Shown: positions 17,093 through 26,943, counted from the stretch's first letter. The stretch: 64,000 nt of DNA from Halomonas sp. BDJS001 (GCF_026104355.1 NZ_CP110535.1:3348001-3412000); one strand, 5' to 3'. Made by a program: numbers and translations. The notes: generated by a model not told the origin, from the letters alone.

Positions 17093-17758
17093 TCAGTTCA
17101 ACCGCGAACTCAGCCACTTGCCGATATCATTGACCTGCTGTGGGCAGAGCGCATGGGCCATGGGGTATTGGCGGTAGTTGACCGCGTAGCCCATCGCTTT
17201 TAAGCGCTCGGCGCCGCTGCGCCCCAGGCTTTCAGGCACAATGGGGTCAAAGTTACCGTGTTGAACCTCAATAGGGATCTGACGATTGGCTTCCGCGAGG
17301 TCGATATTGTCGGCGGTCGCAAAGTAAGTCGACATGGCCAACAGCCCTCCTAGCGGCGCAGGGAACGTCAGCGCGGCATGGTAGGCAACCGCGCCCCCTT
17401 GCGAAAAGCCCGCCACGATAATGCGTTGGCTATCGATACCCTGATCGATCTGCTCTTGAATCAGCGCCTGGATTCGCTCAGCCGATTTCTTGAGCTGCAC
17501 CTCATCGACCCGGCGGCCCAAATCCATGGCTAAAATATCGTACCAGGCAGGCATCACCATACCGCCATTAATCGTCACCGGCAGGCGTGGCGCATGGGGC
17601 ATGACAAAGCGCACGTGAGAATCTTTGGGCAGCGCTAGTGCGGGCACCAGCGGCTCAAAATCGTGCCCATCCGCGCCCAAACCGTGAATAATAAACACAC
17701 AGGCATCGGCGGGTTGACCATCTTTCGGCTCAATAACCAGTTCGCCAGGAGCAGTCAT
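17093..17758 (-). CDS. Carboxylesterase (alpha/beta hydrolase, phospholipase/carboxylesterase family)
   Basis: A 221-residue cytoplasmic serine hydrolase. The oxyanion region IIHGLGADGHDF, the nucleophile elbow GFSQGG, an Asp in GNFDPIVP and a His in YPMAHALCP form the usual catalytic triad. This is the EstB/acyl-protein-thioesterase-like group that hydrolyses short-chain esters. The ATG at 17758 has AAGGAA upstream and is preferred over the ATG at 17779. It lies 40 bp before the Mrp-like operon and could be co-transcribed with it. Confidence 0.9.
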   Translation of the reverse strand: MTAPGELVIEPKDGQPADACVFIIHGLGADGHDFEPLVPALALPKDSHVRFVMPHAPRLPVTINGGMVMPAWYDILAMDLGRRVDEVQLKKSAERIQALIQEQIDQGIDSQRIIVAGFSQGGAVAYHAALTFPAPLGGLLAMSTYFATADNIDLAEANRQIPIEVQHGNFDPIVPESLGRSGAERLKAMGYAVNYRQYPMAHALCPQQVNDIGKWLSSRLN

Positions 17759-17848
17759 AACGTCGCATTCCTTATGCAAAAAGCGTCACCCTAGCGCAAA
17801 CCCGCGTTAACAGCGAGCGGGAGAGTGCCTAAAATCGTGACAACACAT

Positions 17849-19618
17849 TTAAAAAGGCCAGACCAGAGGTATTAAAACCAGCGCTATGGCACCCGTCAGT
17901 ATATTTAATCCACTGCCCAGGCGTAAGAAATCGCTCACCCGGTAACCACCAGGGCCATACACCATCAAATTGGTTTGATAGCCGATGGGGGTTAAAAAGC
18001 TCGCTGAGGCGGCAAACATCACCGCCACCACATAGGGCATCGGGCTAACGCCCAAGCTTTCTGCGGCACTCATCACCACCGGAAAAATAATCACCGCCGC
18101 TGCGTTATTCGTCACCAGTTCGGTCAGCAGCGCCACCACGCAGTATGTGCCAATTAACAGCAGCAGTGGATTACCTGCCACCAGGGTCAACACCCCACCG
18201 CCGATCACGCCGGCAGCACCGGAGCTCTGCAGAGCCGCCCCTACCCCAAACGACGCGGCAATGGTGAGCAGCACCTGGGTATCCAAGCCACGTTTGGCGG
18301 CGCCCACCGAACAGCAGCCCGTGAGTAGCGCCAATGCAGCCCCCAGCATGGCAGCGTTGAGCATGCTCAGCACACCGAAGGCGGCGAGCAGCACGGCGCC
18401 TAGCAGTAAGCCCCACGCTAGCGGCGCTTTCTCATGGATAGGCCGCGCCGCGCCATTGAGCTCACTAATCAGCAAAAAGTCCCGCGACTGTCGATGCCGC
18501 TCAATAAAGGGGGGCCGCGCCTCCAGCAACAGCACATCGGCGGGCTGCAGTCGCACTTGGCCAAGATTACCCTTAACCCGCTCTCCGCCACGGCAAATCG
18601 CCAGCACCGCTGCCCCATAAAGGGTTCTAAAGTGACCATCGCGAATACGCTGGCCTATAAACTGACACTGGTTGGAGACCACCGCCTCAACCAGGCGGCG
18701 CTCTTTAAACTCCTTCTCCAAACTGGAAGTGCCATCCCGGGAGGGGATCAAGCCACGGATTTGCTGCAACTCAACTGCTGCATCAGAGGTGCCTACAAAC
18801 ACCAAGCGGTCGCCGCCTTTGAGCTGCTCACCAGGCCCTACCACGCTCACCACGTTGCCTGCGCGTTCAATCTCGACCAGAAACAGCTCCTGTAGGTGAC
18901 GTAATCCCGCCTCTTCAACGGTGCGATCCACCAGCACGCCTGCCGGGTCGACTTCCATTTCGATAGTGAACTCACGTGGGTTGGCAAACGCATTGGCCAG
19001 CCCTTCCCTAGCGGGCAACAAACGTGGCCCTAACAAGACGAGATAAGCAAGTCCTGCGATTGCCACGGGTACACCTACCCAGGCCAAATCCAACAGGCCC
19101 ATGCCAAGCTCAGGGTAGCGCTCCAACAGCAGCCCATGCACCACTAAGTTAGTGCTGGTGCCAAACAGCGTGATGGTGCCCCCCAGAATAGAGGCGAAAC
19201 TAAGCGGCATCAGCAGCCGTTGGGGTGACAGGCGCAGCCGACGGCTCCAGCTCATGACCGCGGGGATATAGGTAGCAACGACGGGGGTATTATTAACAAA
19301 GCCGCTAAGCGAGGCCACCGGCAGCAGCAGGCGAACCAGCGCACCTCGCTCACTTTTGGGCCGTTTAAGCACATAGCGAATAATCAGGTCGATGCCGCCG
19401 GTTTCGCGAATGCTGGCCACCAGCACATACATAAACGCCACGGTAAACAGACCGCTATTGGAGAAGCCCCCCAGCGCCTGCTGTGGGTCAATCACACCCA
19501 GCGTCATCAGTAAAATAACCGCGCCCAGCAAGATAATATCTGGCCCCAGGCGTGAAAAGGCCATCAACGGGAAGATGGTGAGCACCACCCCGACCGCTAT
19601 CCAAGCATCCAGCGACAT
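17849..19618 (-). CDS. SLC13-type anion carrier with central RCK_C (TrkA-C) domains
   Basis: A 589-residue inner-membrane transporter. Two membrane halves flank a soluble centre: the N-terminal half has NNTPVVATYIPAV and GTSTNLVVHG, the C-terminal half has TNNAAAVIIFPVV and TPIGYQTNLMVYGPGGY, matching the repeated SNT-like motifs of the DASS/SLC13 family. The centre (about residues 205-380) holds two TrkA-C-like modules (GDRLVFVGT, LQPADVLLLEA). Family members carry sulfate, dicarboxylates or other anions; the substrate is not readable here. The ATG at 19618 sits 10 bases after AAGGA, better spaced than the GTG at 19624. Confidence 0.87.
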   Translation of the reverse strand: MSLDAWIAVGVVLTIFPLMAFSRLGPDIILLGAVILLMTLGVIDPQQALGGFSNSGLFTVAFMYVLVASIRETGGIDLIIRYVLKRPKSERGALVRLLLPVASLSGFVNNTPVVATYIPAVMSWSRRLRLSPQRLLMPLSFASILGGTITLFGTSTNLVVHGLLLERYPELGMGLLDLAWVGVPVAIAGLAYLVLLGPRLLPAREGLANAFANPREFTIEMEVDPAGVLVDRTVEEAGLRHLQELFLVEIERAGNVVSVVGPGEQLKGGDRLVFVGTSDAAVELQQIRGLIPSRDGTSSLEKEFKERRLVEAVVSNQCQFIGQRIRDGHFRTLYGAAVLAICRGGERVKGNLGQVRLQPADVLLLEARPPFIERHRQSRDFLLISELNGAARPIHEKAPLAWGLLLGAVLLAAFGVLSMLNAAMLGAALALLTGCCSVGAAKRGLDTQVLLTIAASFGVGAALQSSGAAGVIGGGVLTLVAGNPLLLLIGTYCVVALLTELVTNNAAAVIIFPVVMSAAESLGVSPMPYVVAVMFAASASFLTPIGYQTNLMVYGPGGYRVSDFLRLGSGLNILTGAIALVLIPLVWPF

Positions 19619-19719
19619 AACCACGACATCCTTAACAAATAAGCATGGCGGTATTGTGAAGCCAATCTTATATTCTAAAAAGTTATTTTTAGAAACATTT
19701 AAAGATCGAAATGGAATAT

Positions 19720-19749
19720 GGTGTGAGGTGTGAGGTGTGAGGTGTGAGG
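19720..19749. repeat. 7-bp tandem repeat, 4.3 copies
   Basis: Four exact copies of GGTGTGA plus two bases stand between the SLC13 gene and the cold-shock gene's terminator. The unit length of seven allows copy-number slippage. No gene overlaps it. Confidence 0.9.
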
Positions 19750-19778
19750 CAAGTTTAAATTACCAAACCTAAAAAGCA

Positions 19779-19805
19779 AAAACCCCGCGTTTTTGGCGGG
19801 GTTTT
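19779..19805 (-). terminator. Rho-independent terminator of the cold-shock gene
   Basis: A 10-bp stem (AAAACCCCGC with GCGGGGTTTT) and a 7-base loop lies 56 bp after the csp stop. On the minus strand the second arm runs into a T tract, so it terminates csp. Confidence 0.85.
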
Positions 19806-19860
19806 CTGGTCAATCAACGCTAAGCGGTGATTGCTAACATCTCATTGCTTAAGAATTAAC

Positions 19861-20064
19861 TTAAATAACTTTGATGTTAGAAGCCTGAAGGCCTTTTTTA
19901 CCCTGGGTGACGTCGAAGGAAACCTTCTGGCCGTCTTGCAGAGATTTGAAGCCTTCAGCCTGAATTTCTGAGAAATGCGCGAACAGATCGTCGCCATTGT
20001 CGTCAGGAGAAATGAAGCCGAAACCTTTAGTGTCGTTAAACCACTTAACGGTACCAGTTGCCAT
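19861..20064 (-). CDS. Cold-shock protein (CspA family)
   Basis: A 67-residue single cold-shock domain that binds single-stranded RNA and DNA. The RNP1 motif KGFGFISP and RNP2 motif DLFAHFSEI are intact. It stands alone, with roughly 200 bp of non-coding sequence upstream (20065-20260) that could hold a regulated leader as in other csp genes; I could not identify a cold box there. A strong terminator follows. Confidence 0.95.
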   Translation of the reverse strand: MATGTVKWFNDTKGFGFISPDDNGDDLFAHFSEIQAEGFKSLQDGQKVSFDVTQGKKGLQASNIKVI

Positions 20065-20260
20065 GATCGAAATCCTCGATGTTGCTAATTAAACCGGGAA
20101 ATACCCGAATTACAGTGGGTATAACAAGAGACTTTCACCAGATTTAACGCTAGAGGCGCTTCTATACTGCTGACAACGTTCGACTTGCTAACCTACTTCC
20201 GCCATTTTGCGCTTAACCACCCTCCCACGTCAACACCCCGATAAACGCCGATTAATAGCT

Positions 20261-21937
20261 CTACGAGCTACCAGAAACTTCTCCACGCTCTGCCAGTAAC
20301 CAACTAGCAGCCTTCTCCGCAATCATTAGCGTGGGCGAGTTGGTATTGCCGCTGGTGATCGTCGGCATCACGCTGGCGTCGGCCACTCTCAATCCATCAA
20401 TACCGCGCACTCGCAGCCGCGCATCGACCACAGCCATGGCATCATCCTCGCGGCCCATTCGTGCGGTGCCCACCGGGTGGAAAATCGTCGTGCCGATATC
20501 GCCGGCCAACCGGGCAAGCTCCTCATCGCTTTGGTACTCGACGCCGGGTTTCACTTCTTCCGGCGCGTATTTGGCAAACGCAGGTTGCTCGGCGATGCGC
20601 CGTGTCACGCGCAGGGAGTCCGCCGCCACCTTGCGATCCTCTGGAGTACTCAAGTAATTGGGAGAAATCGCCGGGGCCTGGCGCGGGTCGCTGCTTTTAA
20701 GTCGTACCGTTCCCCGGCTAGTAGGGTTCAGATTGCAGACACTGGCAGTAATCGCTGGGTAAGGGTGTAGCGGCTGACCAAAGGCTTCCAGGCTTAGCGG
20801 CTGCACGTGGTACTGAATGTTAGGGTGCGGTTGATCCTGGGTGCTGCGGGTAAAGGCCCCCAATTGCGAAGGCGCCATACTCATCGGCCCCGAGCGTTTA
20901 AGCAGGTACTCCAAGCCAATGCCTGCTTTACCCCACAGCGTGCTGGCCATGGCATTGAGGGTTTTGCCATTGGTGATTTTATATATCGACCGAATCTGTA
21001 GATGATCCTGCAGATTCTCTCCCACGCCGGACAGTTCATGCACTACCTCAACACCTTTTTCGCGCAGCAGTTCGGCTGGCCCAACCCCAGAAAGCTGGAG
21101 TAAATGGGGTGTACCGATTGCACCGGCGCAAAGCACCACCTCTCCGCTCACCATGGCACGTTGGGAGTCGCCATTACGCTCCACCTCCACACCCCTGCAG
21201 CGCAGTGCTTCTCCACTCTTATCAAACAGCAGGCGATTGACCTGCGTGGAGTGCCAGAGCGTTAAGTTTTGGCGTTTCAGCGCGGGGCGCAAAAACGCTT
21301 TGGCGGTATTCCAGCGCCAGCCCGAGCGCTGATTGACCTCAAAGTAGGCCACGCCCTCATTGGAGCCGCGGTTAAAATCGTCGGTACGCGGGATGCCCGC
21401 CTGGACGGCTGCTTCGGCGAAATCATCCAGCACCTGCCACTTGAGGCGCTGCTTTTCGATCCGCCACTCCCCACCGTGGCCGTGAAAATCCCGGTGCTGG
21501 GCGTCTGCATCTCCGCCCTCGTCCAGACGGTAGTGGTCTTCGTGTTTGATAAAGTCGGGAAGGCAGTTCTCCCAGCGCCAAGCGTCGTCGCCGGTGACGT
21601 CCGCCCAGTGGTCGTAGTCCCGCGCCTGGCCGCGCATATAGATCATGCCGTTGATGCTGGAGCAGCCGCCCAGAGTTTTCCCCCGCGGGTAAATCAGCGA
21701 ACGGCCATTGAGACCTTTATCAGGCTCAGTGCGAAACAGCCAATCAGTGCGCGGGTTATTGATGCAGTAGAGATACCCCACCGGAATATGAATCCAGTGG
21801 TAGTTATCGCGACCGCCCGCTTCTATCAGCAGCACCTTATTACGGGGGTTGGCACTCAAACGATTAGCCAGCAGGCACCCCGCGGTGCCTGCGCCAATCA
21901 CGATATAGTCGAAATTGTTATTGGTGGGTTCTGACAT
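20261..21937 (-). CDS. GMC-family FAD dehydrogenase (choline-dehydrogenase-like; possible 3-hydroxypropionate dehydrogenase)
   Basis: A 558-residue GMC oxidoreductase. The ADP-binding fold DYIVIGAGTAGCLLANRL is at residues 10-27, the GMC signature GGCSSINGMIYMRG near 90-103, and the active-site region IFHPVGTARMG with SGNTNSPTLMIAEKAA near the C-terminus. Members oxidise primary alcohols. It follows mmsA by 26 bp in the same direction, and a LysR gene diverges from mmsA. That arrangement resembles the hpdH-mmsA unit for 3-hydroxypropionate degradation in Pseudomonas denitrificans, where HpdH is a GMC enzyme making malonate semialdehyde. Choline is less likely because no betB or betI is adjacent. 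The substrate is inference. Confidence 0.85.
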   Translation of the reverse strand: MSEPTNNNFDYIVIGAGTAGCLLANRLSANPRNKVLLIEAGGRDNYHWIHIPVGYLYCINNPRTDWLFRTEPDKGLNGRSLIYPRGKTLGGCSSINGMIYMRGQARDYDHWADVTGDDAWRWENCLPDFIKHEDHYRLDEGGDADAQHRDFHGHGGEWRIEKQRLKWQVLDDFAEAAVQAGIPRTDDFNRGSNEGVAYFEVNQRSGWRWNTAKAFLRPALKRQNLTLWHSTQVNRLLFDKSGEALRCRGVEVERNGDSQRAMVSGEVVLCAGAIGTPHLLQLSGVGPAELLREKGVEVVHELSGVGENLQDHLQIRSIYKITNGKTLNAMASTLWGKAGIGLEYLLKRSGPMSMAPSQLGAFTRSTQDQPHPNIQYHVQPLSLEAFGQPLHPYPAITASVCNLNPTSRGTVRLKSSDPRQAPAISPNYLSTPEDRKVAADSLRVTRRIAEQPAFAKYAPEEVKPGVEYQSDEELARLAGDIGTTIFHPVGTARMGREDDAMAVVDARLRVRGIDGLRVADASVMPTITSGNTNSPTLMIAEKAASWLLAERGEVSGSS

Positions 21938-21963
21938 TAGTCGGCTCCGGTAACGTGTGGGCG

Positions 21964-23475
21964 TTACTTCGCCGTGGGCATTACAAATTCAGCCCCGGCA
22001 TCAATCGAATCCGACCAGCGCTGCATAATCGATTTCTGCTTGGTGTAGAAACGCACGCCCTCTTCGCCATAGGCATGGGTATCACCAAACATTGAGCGCT
22101 TCCAGCCGCCAAAACCGTGCCACGCCATAGGCACCGGAATGGGCACATTGATACCCACCATACCGACCTGAATACGGCGGCCAAACTCCCTTGCTACCGT
22201 GCCGCTTTCGGTAAAGCAGCTAACGCCGTTGCCGAACTCATGGTCGTTAATCAACTGGATCGCGGTGGCAATATCCGGCACCCGCACGCAGACCAGCACC
22301 GGGCCAAAAATTTCCTCTTTGTAGATCGTCATCTCGGGGGTGACATTGTCAAACAGCGTGCCGCCCATCCAGAACCCTTCAGCACACTCATCACCCGCCT
22401 CGGAGGCATTAAAATCGCGGCCATCGACCACCAGTTCGGCGCCTTCCGCCACGCCTTTTTCGATATACCCGGTAATTCGCTGGTGGGCTTGGTGAGTCAC
22501 AATGGGGCCCATTTCCGCATCCAACTGCATACCATCTTTTACTTTCAGCGCTTTAGCACGCTCTGCCAATGTTGGGACGACCTTATCAGCCACATCACCC
22601 ACCAACACCGCCACGCTAATCGCCATACAGCGCTCGCCGGCGGAGCCATAGGCGGCACCGATCAATGCGTCGACGGCTTTATCCAAATGTGCATCGGGCA
22701 TCACGACCATATGGTTTTTGGCCCCGCCCAAGGCTTGAATGCGCTTGCCGTTGCGGGCGCCACGCTCGTAGATCAGGTTGGCAATCGGCGTTGAGCCCAC
22801 AAACGACAGCGCTTTAACATGCGGATGGTCGATGAGTGCTTCCACGGAGTCTTTATCACCCTGCACAACGTTAAATACGCCATCGGGCAGGCCTGCCTGC
22901 TTTAGCAAGTCCGCCATCAGCAGTGAAGCGCTGGGGTCGAGCGGGCTTGGCTTCAAAATAAACGTATTACCCGCCGCAATTGCCAGCGGGAACATCCACA
23001 TCGGCACCATGGCCGGGAAATTAAATGGCGTTATACCAGCGACGACACCTAACGGCTGGCGCGTCGTCCAATTATCGATCCCTGTGCTCACCTGCTCGGT
23101 ATAATCGCCCTTTAACAGCTGCGGGATACCGCAGGCAAATTCAACAATATCGATACCACGGGCCACTTCACCCTGGGCGTCGGTGAACACCTTGCCGTGC
23201 TCTTTGGTAATCGCTTCGGCTAGCTCATCTTTATGTGCGTTCAACAGCTCTAAAAACTTGAACATCACCCGGGCGCGGCGGATGGGCGGGGTATCAGCCC
23301 AAGCGGGGAAAGCGGCTTGGGCAGCCGCTACCGCCGTATTGACGTCCGCCGGGGAAGCTAGCGATACACGGCCGGTAACTCGGCCAGTGGCGGGGTTAAA
23401 AACGTCTTGGGATTGAGCAGACTCACCAGCGGTGACCTGACCATTAATAAAGTGCTGAATCGCTGTAGTTGTCAT
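21964..23475 (-). CDS. mmsA: CoA-acylating (methyl)malonate-semialdehyde dehydrogenase
   Basis: A 503-residue aldehyde dehydrogenase of the MmsA type, which oxidises methylmalonate or malonate semialdehyde with NAD+ and CoA to propionyl- or acetyl-CoA with loss of CO2. Typical motifs are [25 protein letters not shown], the catalytic cysteine in GSAGERCMA, and [16 protein letters not shown] near the C-terminus. It is first in a two-gene operon with the GMC dehydrogenase and divergent from a LysR regulator, with 152 bp between them. Confidence 0.92.
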   Translation of the reverse strand: MTTTAIQHFINGQVTAGESAQSQDVFNPATGRVTGRVSLASPADVNTAVAAAQAAFPAWADTPPIRRARVMFKFLELLNAHKDELAEAITKEHGKVFTDAQGEVARGIDIVEFACGIPQLLKGDYTEQVSTGIDNWTTRQPLGVVAGITPFNFPAMVPMWMFPLAIAAGNTFILKPSPLDPSASLLMADLLKQAGLPDGVFNVVQGDKDSVEALIDHPHVKALSFVGSTPIANLIYERGARNGKRIQALGGAKNHMVVMPDAHLDKAVDALIGAAYGSAGERCMAISVAVLVGDVADKVVPTLAERAKALKVKDGMQLDAEMGPIVTHQAHQRITGYIEKGVAEGAELVVDGRDFNASEAGDECAEGFWMGGTLFDNVTPEMTIYKEEIFGPVLVCVRVPDIATAIQLINDHEFGNGVSCFTESGTVAREFGRRIQVGMVGINVPIPVPMAWHGFGGWKRSMFGDTHAYGEEGVRFYTKQKSIMQRWSDSIDAGAEFVMPTAK

Positions 23476-23627
23476 GGGAGTACCTGTTTTTAAGAACGCA
23501 CGCCGAGAGGGTGTGCAGAGAGCTTACTTTCAGCCTAGCCTACTGGGCCCAGCGAACGGATCAATTGAGTTATTTAAAAGCCAGTTATAAGCTCTACTAA
23601 TATCATGACAAATATTTGAGGCTAATT

Positions 23628-24536
23628 ATGCAAGAGTACGCCTCGCTGCGCGCCTTTGTGGCCGTGGCACGAACGGGCAGCGTATCGCGAGCTGCAGAGC
23701 AGCTACACCTGACGCAACCGGCTATTAGCCTAAAGTTGAAGCAGCTACAGGCCAATTTGGGCCTCACGCTGTTTAGCCGCCGCCCTCAGGGCCTTGCCTT
23801 GACGGCCGACGGCCATGCGCTGCTACCTGCCGCTGAAAAAGCCCTGGCCAGCGCCCAGGCGTTTGAACAGACCGCAGGAACGCTACATAGCACGCTGCGC
23901 GGCAAGCTCTCAATCGGCACTATTGTTGACCCGGAATTTCTCCGCCTGGGGGCATTTCTAAGCCGCCTGATGGCCCGTGCGCCCCAGTTAGAAACCGAGC
24001 TGCACCATGGCATGAGCGGCAGCGTGCTTAATCGCATTGAACAAGGTGATTTGGATGTCGGCTTTTATCTGGCGCCGCCCGGCGAAGGTTCGGGCCAAGA
24101 GCATGGAGGGCTCGCTTGGCGTGAGCTAACCCACTTTGATTACCATGTGATTGCCCCTGCGGGGTGGGAAAATCGGCTTACTGACACCTGTTGGGCGCAT
24201 CTGGCGACGCTGCCATGGATTGTGACGCCCCAAGACTCCGCCCACTACCGGCTGTTAAAGCAGGCGCTGGCACCGAGCGGCGCAGTGCCCAACCGGGTGG
24301 CCCAAGTTGACCAGGAGGCCTGCATGCTTGACCTGGTGCGCGCAGGCGTTGGCTTAAGCCTGGCCCGGGACGCTCTGGCGATGACCGAGCGCCAGGAGAG
24401 TGGCTTGGCAGTGGCGGACAATATTCGCCTGCCCTGCGCATTAAGCTTTATCTGGCGTCATGAAAGCACCAACGAACCCACCGTTAGCGCGGCGCTTAGC
24501 ACGCTGGATGAGGTATGGCCTCATCGTCTAGGCTAA
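23628..24536 (+). CDS. LysR-family regulator divergent from mmsA (HpdR-like candidate)
   Basis: A 302-residue LysR protein. The HTH reads LRAFVAVARTGSVSRAAEQLHLTQPAISLKLKQLQ, followed by the co-inducer domain with LDVGFYLAPP. LysR genes usually control the divergent operon, here mmsA and the GMC gene, so a 3-hydroxypropionate-responsive activator is a sensible guess. The ATG at 23628 follows TGAGG; the TTG at 23616 overlaps that site and is rejected. I could not define a T-N11-A box with confidence in the intergenic region. Confidence 0.87.
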   Translation: MQEYASLRAFVAVARTGSVSRAAEQLHLTQPAISLKLKQLQANLGLTLFSRRPQGLALTADGHALLPAAEKALASAQAFEQTAGTLHSTLRGKLSIGTIVDPEFLRLGAFLSRLMARAPQLETELHHGMSGSVLNRIEQGDLDVGFYLAPPGEGSGQEHGGLAWRELTHFDYHVIAPAGWENRLTDTCWAHLATLPWIVTPQDSAHYRLLKQALAPSGAVPNRVAQVDQEACMLDLVRAGVGLSLARDALAMTERQESGLAVADNIRLPCALSFIWRHESTNEPTVSAALSTLDEVWPHRLG

Positions 24537-24641
24537 GTCATAAAAAAGCTGTGACAAAGGGGCTGTAAGGAAAGGGAACACCAAGCCACTAAGCAGCTTA
24601 GTAATAAGCAGTAACTCGCCCCCGCCACTGGAGTGCTTGCA

Positions 24642-25295
24642 ATGATCCGTCTGTCCCCTCTTCGTCCATTCACGCTTAGCGTGTTGGCTGCCGCTGGCCT
24701 AGCCAGCCCTTCGCTTCAAGCTCAGTCCTCTCAAGACCAGACCTCGCAACAACAGAGCAGTGCGGAAGCAACCTTCGCTGGTGGCTGCTTCTGGTGTATG
24801 GAGCCGCCGTACGATAACCAACCCGGCGTCACTGCCACCACTTCCGGCTATATCGGCGGCGAGCTAGAGAACCCCAGCTACGAAGAAATCTCCCAGGGCG
24901 GTACTGGCCATGCTGAAGTCGTGCAAATCGAATACGACCCCGAGCAGATCAGCTACGAACAGTTATTAGAAATCTTCTGGCGCAACATCGACCCCTTTGC
25001 GGTCGACCGTCAATTCTGCGATGTGGGCGATCAATACCGCTCGGCGATCTTCTATCATGACGATGAGCAGCGCGAACTGGCCGAAGCGTCCAAAGCGGAA
25101 ATGGAAGAACGCTTTGATCGAGAGATCGCCACCCAAATAGCACCGGCGAACACCTTCTGGCCTGCTGAGGAGTATCACCAGGACTATTATCAAAAGAACC
25201 CCGTGCGCTATAAATTTTACCGCTACAGCTGTGGTCGTGATGGCCGCCTGGAAGAAGTGTGGGGTGAAGAAGCCGGCGGGCCTACGTTTGAGTAG
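24642..25295 (+). CDS. msrA: Exported peptide-methionine (S)-S-oxide reductase MsrA
   Basis: A 217-residue MsrA with a Sec signal peptide (about residues 1-28, ending SLQAQ) and a glutamine-rich linker, so it works in the periplasm. The catalytic GGCFWCME motif, the GGTGHAEVVQIEYDP segment and WPAEEYHQDYYQKNP are intact. It reduces oxidised methionine in envelope proteins. The ATG at 24642 lies 9 bases after GGAG; the TTG at 24633 is too close. It converges with the sigma-54 regulator gene, 17 bp apart. Confidence 0.93.
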   Translation: MIRLSPLRPFTLSVLAAAGLASPSLQAQSSQDQTSQQQSSAEATFAGGCFWCMEPPYDNQPGVTATTSGYIGGELENPSYEEISQGGTGHAEVVQIEYDPEQISYEQLLEIFWRNIDPFAVDRQFCDVGDQYRSAIFYHDDEQRELAEASKAEMEERFDREIATQIAPANTFWPAEEYHQDYYQKNPVRYKFYRYSCGRDGRLEEVWGEEAGGPTFE

Positions 25296-25312
25296 CAGGT
25301 GCACAATATGAA

Positions 25313-26899
25313 CTAACGCCAGCGCCGCTGCTTTTTCACCAACGTCGACTGATCGATTCCCAGCACAGCGGCCGCTGCGCGCGTCGTGCCATGCTTGGCA
25401 AGCGCTTGTTGAATGAGTTGCTGTTCAAACCGCCTAACCTGCTGCCGAAGATCACCACTCACGGTCTCTAAATTATGGGGCAGAGCAGGAAATATCTCAC
25501 TCGGCAACGTAGTGGTAGTGATCTCATCCTCTACTGCCGTAACGGCTAAGCGCTCGGTCAAATTGATCAGCTCGCGGATATTGCCAGGCCATAAGTAGTT
25601 CGAAAGTAGCTCCAACGCCTCGGGGTTCCAGCGCCTATTAACATCGTGCAACTGATTGAAGTGGTCTAGGTAATAGTTCAGTAAGGGGATTACCTCATCG
25701 CGACGTTGCCGCAAAGGCGGTAACCATAGCGGCACCACGCTTATGCGATAAAATAGATCCTCACGAAAGCTCCCTTTCTTAACGTGGTCATTTAAATCCT
25801 GATGGGTCGCGGTAATCAGGCGCACATTGGTGTGACGGAAAGCTGTCCCGCCTACTGGCAAATAGCGATTTTCTTCCACCACTTTGAGTAGTTTCACCTG
25901 CAACGCGAGGGGTAAATCACCAATTTCATCCAGAAAAAGCGTGCCGCCATGGGCCACATCCAGTAGCCCCTGCTTACCTCTTGGCGCAGCCCCGGTAAAC
26001 GCCCCAGCGGCATAGCCAAACAGTTCTGCTTCCAGCAACCCTTCCGGAAATGCCGCACAGTTTAACTCCATAAACGGCCCTTCCATACGGTCACTTTGCT
26101 GATGGATATAGCGCGCCAACAGCGTTTTACCCGTCCCCGTTTCTCCTTGAATCAGGATCTTCGCGGTTGATTTTGCCACTCGCTTAGCAAGCGCAAAACA
26201 GGGTTCCGTTTGTTGGCTGGTGATCACCCCTGGCGCACTCAGTGACGTTATCTCAGGTACTTTATACGCCTCACGAATGCGCTGGATCTGCTCCAGCTGC
26301 TCCTGTGCATGTTTCGCCAGCAGCAGCTCAGTAATGTCACGCACACTGGTAACCACGTAGGCAATGGAGCCATCGGCATTGAACATGGGCGTCCCGGTCA
26401 CAACGATCTTGCGACTGCCATGAACGGTCTGCACCAGCGTAATCGGACGACGTTCCCGGATAACCTCCAACGAGGCTGACTTAGAAATAAACCCCGCCTT
26501 CACCAAGTCAGCCATATGAAAGCCCACTACCTCCGCGCGCGAAATACCCGTGATACGTTCATAAGCTTTATTGATCGTCACCGTAATACCATTGGCATCG
26601 GTGATATAAACACCGTCATGCAAGGCATCCAGAAAAGAACGTAATGGCTCTTGGTCAAAGCCAGATGCATCAACGCATTCAGCCTCCGTCTGAGGTTTAA
26701 TGCCTGTTACACGGTAGCGTAAACACTCGCCTACCAATTGGCCTAGCGCCGCATCCCGCTGTGCCTTTTCAATATCGGTGCGGGTTAATACCCCAATCAC
26801 CTGACCGTGGGTATCAAATACCTCAACCGCATCAGTGCCGTGCAAATCAAATAACGGCAGCGCGGCTTCCAACGAAAGGCACTCTTCGATACGTTGCAT
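25313..26899 (-). CDS. Sigma-54-dependent enhancer-binding protein (CBS-like, PAS, AAA+, Fis-type HTH)
   Basis: A 528-residue activator. Order of domains: a CBS-like segment (about 1-60, DAVEVFDTHGQVIGVLTRTDI), a PAS domain (about 85-195, ITDANGITVTINKAYERITG), a sigma-54 AAA+ domain (about 225-450) and a C-terminal HTH (RAAAAVLGIDQSTLVKKQRRW). Walker A is GETGTGKT at 252-259, the sigma-54-contacting GAFTGA at 299-304 and Walker B TLFLDEIGD near 320-328. It is the third gene after the alcohol dehydrogenase and permease, whose promoter at 29735-29750 is a strong sigma-54 site, so it probably activates that operon, including itself. The signal may be a small ligand bound by PAS. Confidence 0.93.
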   Translation of the reverse strand: MQRIEECLSLEAALPLFDLHGTDAVEVFDTHGQVIGVLTRTDIEKAQRDAALGQLVGECLRYRVTGIKPQTEAECVDASGFDQEPLRSFLDALHDGVYITDANGITVTINKAYERITGISRAEVVGFHMADLVKAGFISKSASLEVIRERRPITLVQTVHGSRKIVVTGTPMFNADGSIAYVVTSVRDITELLLAKHAQEQLEQIQRIREAYKVPEITSLSAPGVITSQQTEPCFALAKRVAKSTAKILIQGETGTGKTLLARYIHQQSDRMEGPFMELNCAAFPEGLLEAELFGYAAGAFTGAAPRGKQGLLDVAHGGTLFLDEIGDLPLALQVKLLKVVEENRYLPVGGTAFRHTNVRLITATHQDLNDHVKKGSFREDLFYRISVVPLWLPPLRQRRDEVIPLLNYYLDHFNQLHDVNRRWNPEALELLSNYLWPGNIRELINLTERLAVTAVEDEITTTTLPSEIFPALPHNLETVSGDLRQQVRRFEQQLIQQALAKHGTTRAAAAVLGIDQSTLVKKQRRWR

Positions 26900-26921
26900 A
26901 ACAACTCCCCTGATAGACCGC

Positions 26922-26943
26922 GTCCACCGCTTTCACGGTGGAC
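26922..26943. other. Intercistronic stem-loop between permease and regulator
   Basis: A perfect 8-bp stem GTCCACCG/CGGTGGAC with a 6-base loop lies in the 93-bp gap before the regulator start at 26899. No T run follows, so it is more likely an mRNA-processing or attenuating element that lowers regulator expression than a full terminator. Confidence 0.5.

Noticed and set aside
20261..21937. Choline dehydrogenase BetA
   Set aside because: Family resemblance is general to GMC enzymes; betB, betI and choline transporter genes are absent and mmsA is the partner.
21269..22794. Long open frames on the plus strand opposite the GMC dehydrogenase and mmsA genes (221 and 225 codons)
   Set aside because: They are shadows of GC-rich genes with strong family motifs on the minus strand; the antisense products have no recognisable motifs or ribosome sites.
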